In this document: positions 16,174 to 22,769 of the stretch, in pieces
Position numbering within the stretch: position 1 is the first letter of the stretch
How the letters are laid out: every line of letters begins with the position of its first letter
NCBI RefSeq assembly: GCF_000185805.1
Contig: NC_014926.1
Coordinates: 700,418 to 764,417 of the forward strand
Direction of reading: 5' to 3'
Length of the DNA: 64,000 nucleotides
DNA from: Thermovibrio ammonificans HB-1
Lineage (GTDB): Bacteria > Aquificota > Aquificia > Desulfurobacteriales > Desulfurobacteriaceae
Made by a program: the position numbers and the translations under genes
Notes under the pieces: model-generated
What the model saw: the letters and a program-made list of their open reading frames with translations, nothing else
Database searches by the model: none
What the model was told of the DNA's origin: nothing

Positions 16174-18743
16174 TTTTTCTTCTTCTGTTTCCCGCTTTTG
16201 CACGGGCCTCTGAAGTTAGGCTCGTTGTGGAAAAGGGTGTCTGTGTAGACCCGCTGCTTGTGAAGCAGGTTAACCGGCAGCTGACGGAGGTCTGCTCTGT
16301 TGCAGACTGCAGGAAGGCCCTTGCCTCCCTCTTCAGCTACCTGGGCTACTCGGTTCGGCTTAAAGGGAAAGAGGTTGTTGTTGAGGAGTTTCGCCTCGTT
16401 AAGAGAGTGGAGTTCCAGAACCCTCCTAAGGGGCTCTCCGAGAGCCTGAAAACGGTAAGGCTTTTGCTTCAGGATAAGCCCTTTGACCCTCAGGCCCTTC
16501 AGAGTGCCAAACAGCTCTTGCTCCTGAGGCTGAAGGCGCTCGGTTACGCCTCTCCGGAAGTGGATGCCGAAGTGGAAAAGAGCAGGTGCGGCTATAGGGT
16601 TCTTTTCAGGTTTAACGCCGGCTCCCTTCTGCTTGTTAAAAGCGTTCAGGTGGAAGCCCCCAAGTGGCTGAAGGGGTGGGTTGGGAAGCTCCTTAAGCCC
16701 CTTGTTGATAACCCGGTAAACCTTACTCAGGTTCGCTCCCTTCAGGAAAAGGTAGAGAGCCGCCTCGTTGCTGAAGGTTACTACAACTGTAAGGTCATCT
16801 ACCGCATTGTTCCCCTTGAAGGAGGAGTGGGGAAGCTGAGGCCTGTGAAGCTCATCTTTAAAGTTCTTCCCGGTAAGCCCTACAAGGTTGTTTTTAAGGG
16901 TAACAGGCTCTTTAGTTACAAAGAGCTCTTTAAGCTCTTAACTTTCCCTAAGGCCAAGTCCTTCGACGAGTTTGAACTTGAGAACTCGCGGCGTAGAATC
17001 GTCCGTTTCTACAGGAACCACGGTTTTCCCTTTGTTAAGGTTAAAGCCTCGGTTACCGAAAAGCCCCGAGAGGTGGTTGTCCTCTTTCAAATCGATGAAG
17101 GTCCCTTTGTTAGGGTTGAGTCGGTTAAACTGGAGGGCCTTCCTAAAGAGCTTGAAGAGGGGCTCGACGACGCCCTCTCCCGGCTTGAGGGGGAGCCTTT
17201 CTCTTTAAAGAAGGTAAAAGAGCTTAGGGCTCAAATTCTCTACTCCTTAAAAAGTAAGGGTTACATAAAGGCCAAAGTTAACTACACCTTAAAAGGAGAT
17301 AGTCTCATCTTCAGCGTTCTTCCGGGTCCGCAATTTGTGGTGGACTCTGTGGTTGTAAAAGGGGTTAAACTGCCCTGCAGGCTGCCTAACGTAAAGGGGA
17401 AACCCTACACCGACAGACTCGTTTCAGACCTTGAGAACTTTATACAGGAGTGCCTTGCAGACAGGGGGCACCCCGACGCTGCCGTTTCTGCAGAGCCCCT
17501 CTTTAATAGGAAGGGCCGCAGGGTTTCGGTTCGTCTGAATCTTAAGGTGAACCCGGGGCCCGGTTACGTTTTCGGTTTCGTCCTGATAAGGGGTTTAAAA
17601 CGGACGAAGCTCTGGGCGGTAAAGAACCTTCTAACCGTTGAGCCGGGAACCGTTTACTCTCACAGGGCGGTTGTTAAGCAGTACTCCCGCCTTTCAGACA
17701 GCAGGCTCTTTTCGTTTGTTTCGATAAACGATGTAAAAACCGACGGAGCAATTTCCGAGGTTATAAAGGTCGATGAGGGAGCCCTTTTGAGCTCCCGGGG
17801 TTTTATAGGGTACGGCACCGATAGCGGCCTTGTCTTAAACGGTTTTCTCTCCTCTACCTCTCCGTTCGGTATGGGTATGAAGTATTTCCTCTTCGGGAAC
17901 TACAGGCAGAAAGAGGGGTACGATGCAGTTTTCAAACTCTTAAAGCCGGCCTTCCCCTTTAAGGACTACGACCTATCCTACTCTATAGTTAAAAAGGAGC
18001 AGATTTACGAGAGCTTCAAATCCGACCGAACAATCTACAGCTTCTCCCTCCTGAGGAAGGCCTCCCGCTACCTTACCCAGGACTTCCGCTTCGAAATCTC
18101 CCGTGAGAAAGTTAAAGACACAAAAATCCAGACCCAGCGCCGCTTCTTAGAGCGCAGACTCGTTTACCTTCAAACCTACAACCACCTGAACAGCCTCTCA
18201 AACCCCACTGAAGGTTACTACCTCAGGAGCAAGTTCTCCCTTGCCGGAACCCTCCTGGGGGGGAACACCGACTACACCCTGCTTGAGTCCAGACTCCAGC
18301 TCCTTCACCCCTTGGGAAGTAGAGAGGTTATCGCCCTTAGGGTGGGGGGCGGAGTGATAAGGTCTTTAAACGGTAAAGCCGTTCCGGTGCTCGATAGATT
18401 CTTCCTCGGCGGTGCCGAGAGCGTAAGGGGTTACAAATACGGCACTATATCGCCGACCGACAGTAACGGCAATTTCGTTGGGGGTAAGGCCTACGGTCTC
18501 TTCAGCTTGGAGCTCCGCTACAACGTAAGAAAGAACGTTCAGCTTGCCCTTTTCTACGACTCCGGCCGGGTCTTCCCCACTGTAAAGGATTTTAAACTCT
18601 CCGGCTGGTACTCATCGGTAGGTTTCGGAATTCGCTACCTGACCCCGGTTGGGCCTTTAAGGTTCGACTACGGCTACAAGCTCAAGAGAATTCCGGGTCA
18701 GGGTCCGGGCAGGTTCCACATATCCTTCGGCTATCCATTTTAG
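16149..18743 (+). CDS. BamA/TamA-like Omp85 outer-membrane assembly protein, apparent ATA start
   Basis: This protein of about 864 residues has a signal peptide, around five POTRA domains (to about residue 530) and an Omp85 beta-barrel. The barrel contains the loop motif VRGYKYG and ends FHISFGYPF, as BamA-type barrels do. The first ATG/GTG/TTG in frame is GTG 16227, which would remove the signal peptide. Upstream and in frame, codons 16149-16208 read IRKRAFWLIFLLLFPAFARA, a textbook export signal. They follow GGAGG at 16138-16142 with normal spacing, and an in-frame stop lies at 16095. I therefore place the start at ATA 16149. A BamA role is likely, with TamA as the alternative. Confidence 0.85.
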   Translation: MRKRAFWLIFLLLFPAFARASEVRLVVEKGVCVDPLLVKQVNRQLTEVCSVADCRKALASLFSYLGYSVRLKGKEVVVEEFRLVKRVEFQNPPKGLSESLKTVRLLLQDKPFDPQALQSAKQLLLLRLKALGYASPEVDAEVEKSRCGYRVLFRFNAGSLLLVKSVQVEAPKWLKGWVGKLLKPLVDNPVNLTQVRSLQEKVESRLVAEGYYNCKVIYRIVPLEGGVGKLRPVKLIFKVLPGKPYKVVFKGNRLFSYKELFKLLTFPKAKSFDEFELENSRRRIVRFYRNHGFPFVKVKASVTEKPREVVVLFQIDEGPFVRVESVKLEGLPKELEEGLDDALSRLEGEPFSLKKVKELRAQILYSLKSKGYIKAKVNYTLKGDSLIFSVLPGPQFVVDSVVVKGVKLPCRLPNVKGKPYTDRLVSDLENFIQECLADRGHPDAAVSAEPLFNRKGRRVSVRLNLKVNPGPGYVFGFVLIRGLKRTKLWAVKNLLTVEPGTVYSHRAVVKQYSRLSDSRLFSFVSINDVKTDGAISEVIKVDEGALLSSRGFIGYGTDSGLVLNGFLSSTSPFGMGMKYFLFGNYRQKEGYDAVFKLLKPAFPFKDYDLSYSIVKKEQIYESFKSDRTIYSFSLLRKASRYLTQDFRFEISREKVKDTKIQTQRRFLERRLVYLQTYNHLNSLSNPTEGYYLRSKFSLAGTLLGGNTDYTLLESRLQLLHPLGSREVIALRVGGGVIRSLNGKAVPVLDRFFLGGAESVRGYKYGTISPTDSNGNFVGGKAYGLFSLELRYNVRKNVQLALFYDSGRVFPTVKDFKLSGWYSSVGFGIRYLTPVGPLRFDYGYKLKRIPGQGPGRFHISFGYPF

Positions 18744-19741
18744 GAAGAGAGCTCCTTAAACTCGGCCTCCTCAAAGGAGAGGGCCAGCTCCTTAAAGAGG
18801 GCCTCCTGAATCTCCTTTAGCTCTCCCTTCACCTCGTAACCTGCGGCCATTTTGTGGCCTCCGCCGCCGAATTTCTTGGCCACCTGAGCCACGTCCACTT
18901 TCCCCTTAGACCTTAAAGAGACCTTCCAGCTCCCCTCCTCAATCTCCTTAAAGAAAACCGCCACCTCAACGCCGGCTATGGAGCGGGGGTAGCTGATGAA
19001 GCCTTCCGCTTCCTCTGGGTAGGCTCCGGTCTCTTTGAGGAACTTCTGGTAGAGGGTTATGTGGGCCACCCTGTTGTTGAGGGCAAACGAGAGTGTCTTT
19101 AGAACCAACTCAAGAAGCTTAAACCTGTTGATTCTGTTTCTCTCAAACAGGTTCTTTATAACGAAGTAAGGGTCTACCCCCTTCCTCATTAGCTCGGCTG
19201 CAACGAAGTGGGTCTCGGGGGAGGTGTTTGAGTAGCCGAAGCTCCCGGTATCTGTAACTATCCCTGTATAAATCGGCAGGGCAACCGAGTAATCTATGGC
19301 CTCGGGCTCTATGAGCTTCATAATGTGGTAGGAAAGCTCACAGGTGCTCGAAATCTCCGGCTCAACTATTGCGTAGTCTGTAAACGGCTCTGCCGTTATG
19401 TGGTGGTCTATTACAAGGCTCTTCTTCGCGTTTATAGACTCAAAGCCGGTCCTTTTCGGGTCTGAAACGTCGGTGATTATCAGCCAGTCGAACTCCTCCT
19501 TAACTTCCGGCTCTCCCACAACCTCTACCTTCTCAACTCCCGGGAGGAAGTCGAAAAAGTAGGGGATGGGGTCTTTGTATACGACCTTTACCTCTTTTCC
19601 CAGCTTCTTCAGGAAGTTAAACCAACCTAAAGAGCTTCCAACCGCGTCGCCGTCGGGGTTTTTGTGGGTTGTTACGGCTATTCTGCCCTTCATCCCCTTT
19701 ATAAGCTCTGCGGTCTCCTCACGGCTCAGCCTCTTGCTCAT
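18740..19741 (-). CDS. nrnA: DHH/DHHA1 phosphoesterase, NrnA-like oligoribonuclease/pAp phosphatase
   Basis: The 333-residue protein has the DHH-family metal motifs THKNPDGDAVGSS (near residues 25-37), ITDVSD and LVIDHH. The C-terminal DHHA1 motif is FGGGGHKMAAGY. This matches NrnA/Orn-like enzymes, which degrade short RNAs and dephosphorylate pAp; related DHH enzymes also split pGpG or linear dinucleotides. It overlaps rbfA by an ATGA junction, a common pairing (rbfA-nrnA). Its end overlaps the plus-strand Omp85 gene by four bases (TTAG). Confidence 0.9.
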   Translation of the reverse strand: MSKRLSREETAELIKGMKGRIAVTTHKNPDGDAVGSSLGWFNFLKKLGKEVKVVYKDPIPYFFDFLPGVEKVEVVGEPEVKEEFDWLIITDVSDPKRTGFESINAKKSLVIDHHITAEPFTDYAIVEPEISSTCELSYHIMKLIEPEAIDYSVALPIYTGIVTDTGSFGYSNTSPETHFVAAELMRKGVDPYFVIKNLFERNRINRFKLLELVLKTLSFALNNRVAHITLYQKFLKETGAYPEEAEGFISYPRSIAGVEVAVFFKEIEEGSWKVSLRSKGKVDVAQVAKKFGGGGHKMAAGYEVKGELKEIQEALFKELALSFEEAEFKELSS

Positions 19742-20037
19742 AGTAGCACCTCTGGTGAAACGAAGAATTCGGGCCTTGGAACAACTTTCAGCCTTAACCT
19801 TTTACCCAAAAGGTGGTGTATGTACCCTTGTGCCCTGTTGAGCTGTTCAACGGCTCTTACCGCATCCTCCCTGTTGAGGGCCGATATGAACACTTTGGCC
19901 TTGCTGCCGTCCTTAGAGAGCTCTACCCCTTGAACCGTGACAAAGAGGTTCTCGGGAAGGTCAATCTCCTCGCGGATTATCTGGGATAGCTCCCTAACCA
20001 GAACGGACTTTAGCCTCTCTCTTCTCCTCTCTCTCAT
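19738..20037 (-). CDS. rbfA: Ribosome-binding factor A
   Basis: This is a 99-residue KH-like protein with the RbfA layout: RRRERLKSVLVRELSQIIRE at the start, then VQGVELSKDGSKAKVFIS and LLGKRLRLKVVPRPEF. RbfA binds the 30S subunit and helps mature the 5' end of 16S rRNA. It begins directly at the pmbA stop (TAG then ATG) and overlaps nrnA at its end, so it is translated from the same message. Confidence 0.92.
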   Translation of the reverse strand: MRERRRERLKSVLVRELSQIIREEIDLPENLFVTVQGVELSKDGSKAKVFISALNREDAVRAVEQLNRAQGYIHHLLGKRLRLKVVPRPEFFVSPEVLL

Positions 20038-21369
20038 CTACTCTCCGCTTACCGTAAGCTCTTTAATGAGAACCGAGGGTGAACATACGTTCCCCAGCCA
20101 CTTTAAGTCGGCTCCCACTTGGGTTATACCTTTCAGAAGCTCGTTCACGTTACCGGCAACGGTCATCCCCGTTACCGGAGTAACTCTGTTGCCGTCTTTG
20201 AAAAATACGCCGCTTATTCCTATTGAGAACTCTCCCGATATTGGGTTGATTGTGTGTATTCCCATTGCATCCGTTACAACAAGGACCTTCTCCGGCGTTT
20301 TTACCAGCTCCTCAAGCCCGAGTGCGCCCCTTTCAACCACCAGGTTGGTGATTCCGGAAGTTGGCAGGGCTCCAACCGAACTCCTCATGCCGTTTCCCGT
20401 TGCCGGCAGGCCCAGCTTTTTGGCCGAGTAGAGGTCTGTGAGGAAGTTCTTTAAAACTCCCCTCTCAACTACGGCCTTCTTCCTTGTTGCAACGCCTTCA
20501 TCGTCGAAGGGGGCGCTTCCGGTTCCCTCACGCTGGAAGGGGTCGTCGTATATGCTCAGTGCCGAGCTTGCTATCTCGTGGCCGAGCTTCTCTGCAAACA
20601 GAGACTTTTTCCTTAAAACGTTAGTCCCGAGGAACCCTGCCGAAAGGGTCTCTATGAGCTCTGCGAAAACCGCGTTCTTAAAAATCACCGGCACCTTCAT
20701 ACTGGTTATGGGCCTTGCGCCGAGGAGTTCAACCGCTCCGTCGGCAGCGTTTACGGCAACCTCAACCGGGTTGAGCTCTGAGAAGAACCGTTTAGACTGG
20801 TAATCCCACCCGATTTGGGAATCTCCGTTTTCCTCGGCTGCGGCCAGAACGCTCAAAGAGAAGTTCGTTGTTGTGTACGTGAAGCTGTGGTCGTTGGAGT
20901 TGTAGTAGAAAACGGTAGAGAGGGCGTCGGCGTAAGAGGCCTTCCGCACCCGCTTTACTCTCGGGTCGTAGTTAAGAACCCGCTCCTCGACTTCTGCGGC
21001 AAGCTCTATCTTCCTCGTTATGGGAATCTCGTTGTAGGCGGAATCTGCAAGGGGGAAGTCAAAGTCCGGTGCCTGTTGGGGCATGGAGAAAGTGTACTCG
21101 TCTTGAGAGGTGTATAGGGCGTTCTCCTTTGCGCACTCTATGGCTATTCTGATTCCCTCTTCGCTTACGTCGTTTGTGTAGGCAAAGCCGAGCCTCCCCT
21201 CAACTACGGCCCTTATGGCAAGGCCTACCTTCTGAGAGCGTCTGATTTTCTCAACGCTTCCCTTTTTAACCTCTACCGCCGTTCCCCTGCTCTCTACGAG
21301 GAAGATATCAAACAGCTCTACGCTCTGCTTCCTGAGCAGGTTTGCAGCCTTCTCTATCAGTTTAACCAT
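20038..21369 (-). CDS. pmbA: PmbA/TldE, non-catalytic partner of TldD
   Basis: This 443-residue TldD/PmbA-family protein lacks an HExxxH motif and resembles the PmbA/TldE subunit (DEGVATRKKAVVERGVLKNF, GNGMRSSVGALPTSG). With TldD (1354-2736) it would form the heterodimeric protease. In many genomes the two genes are adjacent or unlinked; here they are 17 kb apart on the same strand. It overlaps thyX by eight bases. Confidence 0.9.
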   Translation of the reverse strand: MVKLIEKAANLLRKQSVELFDIFLVESRGTAVEVKKGSVEKIRRSQKVGLAIRAVVEGRLGFAYTNDVSEEGIRIAIECAKENALYTSQDEYTFSMPQQAPDFDFPLADSAYNEIPITRKIELAAEVEERVLNYDPRVKRVRKASYADALSTVFYYNSNDHSFTYTTTNFSLSVLAAAEENGDSQIGWDYQSKRFFSELNPVEVAVNAADGAVELLGARPITSMKVPVIFKNAVFAELIETLSAGFLGTNVLRKKSLFAEKLGHEIASSALSIYDDPFQREGTGSAPFDDEGVATRKKAVVERGVLKNFLTDLYSAKKLGLPATGNGMRSSVGALPTSGITNLVVERGALGLEELVKTPEKVLVVTDAMGIHTINPISGEFSIGISGVFFKDGNRVTPVTGMTVAGNVNELLKGITQVGADLKWLGNVCSPSVLIKELTVSGE

Positions 21370-21970
21370 TTTCCACCCCCTCGAGTTTTGAGAAGAAGGC
21401 CCTTACCTCCTCCGGCCTCCCGCAGCTCTTTTTCCCTTCGGTGCAGTAGCCGAGGTAGTAGCAGTTCGGCCCTACTTTACCAAAGAGCTTCGGGAACCTG
21501 TCCCTGAGCTTCCGGAGCATCTTAACGGCCATCTTCCTTATCTCCCACTGGGCCCTGGAACAGGTCCTGAGCCTGAGGAAGTGGACAAGCTCCTCCCCGT
21601 TCATCGTGAACACTATTCTTGTTGTGCAGGCGTTGGGGAGAACGAACCTTGCGTCCTCTTTCGGCACGCCTGCATCTACCAGTTTTTCGTAGAACTCCCC
21701 TATCTCCTCCATTATATCGTCGTAGCTCAGCTTTCTGCCCCCGACCTCAACCTCTACCCCTTTTAAAGTTTCTGGAGTTACGTAGGGGAACTTCTTCATT
21801 GCCACGTACCTTTGAGACTGCTGGCTGTAGGAGGCAACCCTGTGTCTTACGAGCTGGTGAGAACAGGCCCTTGAGATTCCGTCTACGAGAAAGGTGAAGT
21901 AGGAGTGGCGGAGAAGCTCCTTCTCCCCTTCAAGGGGTGGAGCGTTAACGGCAAGCAAGAGAACTTCCAC
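21362..21970 (-). CDS. thyX: Flavin-dependent thymidylate synthase
   Basis: The 202-residue protein carries the ThyX signature RHRVASYSQQS (RHR-x7-S). ThyX makes dTMP from dUMP using FAD, NADPH and methylenetetrahydrofolate, and releases tetrahydrofolate rather than dihydrofolate. It starts at GTG 21970 behind AGGAGG. The dCMP deaminase gene just upstream on the same strand supplies dUMP, so the pair forms a short dTMP pathway. A consensus TATAAT lies in the 44-base gap between them. Confidence 0.93.
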   Translation of the reverse strand: MEVLLLAVNAPPLEGEKELLRHSYFTFLVDGISRACSHQLVRHRVASYSQQSQRYVAMKKFPYVTPETLKGVEVEVGGRKLSYDDIMEEIGEFYEKLVDAGVPKEDARFVLPNACTTRIVFTMNGEELVHFLRLRTCSRAQWEIRKMAVKMLRKLRDRFPKLFGKVGPNCYYLGYCTEGKKSCGRPEEVRAFFSKLEGVENG

Positions 21971-22002
21971 GGGACCTCCTTAAAGTCGGGGAAGTGGGCA
22001 AA

Positions 22003-22008
22003 ATTATA
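22003..22008 (-). promoter_or_regulatory. Consensus -10 box before thyX
   Basis: On the minus strand the sequence is TATAAT, about 33 bases upstream of the thyX GTG. A recognisable -35 is missing (TCCAGT at 17 bases). It may be a secondary promoter giving thyX-pmbA-rbfA-nrnA transcription independent of the cytochrome operon upstream. Confidence 0.4.
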
Positions 22009-22014
22009 CGAGAT

Positions 22015-22461
22015 TCACCCTTTGAACTGGATGAGGGGGAGGTTGGCCTCTTTCGCTATCTCCTTGGCGAGCCAGTCGGGGTAGCCTTCCTTGTAAATCA
22101 CCTTCTCTATACCGGCGTTTATGAGCATCTTTACACACAGGGAGCAGGGGCAGTGGGTACAGTAGAGGACAGAACCTTTAGTTGAAACGCCGTGAAGGGC
22201 TGCCTGAATAATCGCATTCTGCTCGGCGTGAAGCCCCCTGCACAGCTCGTGTCGCTCCCCGCTGGGGATTCCCAGCTTCTCCCTCAGACACCCAACCTCT
22301 TCGGGGTGCTTTAGTCCCGAGGGAGGGCCGTTGTAGCCGGTGGATATTATTCTCTTGTCTTTAACGAGAACCGCTCCCACCTGCCTCCTTAAGCAGGTGG
22401 AGCGGGTTGCCACCATTTGAGCTATCGACATAAAGTACTCATCCCACGAGGGACGGGGCAA
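22015..22461 (-). CDS. dCMP deaminase (cytidine/deoxycytidylate deaminase family)
   Basis: This 148-residue zinc deaminase has the catalytic motifs HAEQNAI and CPCSLC, plus an extra Cys/His-rich region (VGCLREKL ... HELCRG). That region is typical of ComEB-type dCMP deaminases, which bind a second zinc. It converts dCMP to dUMP for ThyX. The start is TTG 22461, immediately after the TAA of the 44-aa membrane gene, so a housekeeping gene is translationally coupled to the end of the cytochrome operon. Confidence 0.9.
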   Translation of the reverse strand: MPRPSWDEYFMSIAQMVATRSTCLRRQVGAVLVKDKRIISTGYNGPPSGLKHPEEVGCLREKLGIPSGERHELCRGLHAEQNAIIQAALHGVSTKGSVLYCTHCPCSLCVKMLINAGIEKVIYKEGYPDWLAKEIAKEANLPLIQFKG

Positions 22462-22596
22462 TTAGTGGCCTCCGCCAAATAGGTGTCTGTAGGCTGTGAG
22501 TATCAGCGTAAGGAACATGAAGATGTAGAGGATTATCTCAACAGCCGCCATCCACTTCCGGAAGTGGAATATCGTTTTTATAGCCCTGCTTGCCAT
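22462..22596 (-). CDS. 44-aa one-helix membrane protein at the 3' end of the cytochrome operon
   Basis: The gene starts at ATG 22596 behind AGGAGGGAGAG and encodes 44 residues: a basic start (MASRAIKTIFHFRKW) and one transmembrane helix at about 17-36. A His/Gly tail (RHLFGGGH) follows. I do not recognise a family. The ribosome site, the spacing and the helix make it a real gene. A small inner-membrane subunit or assembly factor of the cytochrome complex is the natural guess from position only. Confidence 0.72.
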   Translation of the reverse strand: MASRAIKTIFHFRKWMAAVEIILYIFMFLTLILTAYRHLFGGGH

Positions 22597-22608
22597 CTCT
22601 CCCTCCTT

Positions 22609-22758
22609 TTAGAACCACATAAAGATGGACTGAGAGTACCAGTGAACGAACTTAACGAACCAGACTCCGAGTATCGGCAGGAGCAGAATGGCCAGAACTG
22701 CGGCCAAAACTATCCAAGCCTCCTTCTCTATGTCCCTGGAGCTAACCTCCTTTGCCAT
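22609..22758 (-). CDS. 49-aa one-helix membrane protein downstream of the 24-heme cytochrome
   Basis: The gene starts at ATG 22758 behind a strong AGGAGG site, eleven bases after the 24-heme cytochrome stop. It encodes a charged start (MAKEVSSRDIEKEAW), one helix (about residues 15-37) and an aromatic tail (WYSQSIFMWF). No family is recognised. It and the following 44-aa gene look like paired small membrane subunits, comparable in size to those of respiratory oxidases and quinol complexes, but that comparison is by size only. Confidence 0.75.
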   Translation of the reverse strand: MAKEVSSRDIEKEAWIVLAAVLAILLLPILGVWFVKFVHWYSQSIFMWF

Positions 22759-22769
22759 CTAACTCCTCC

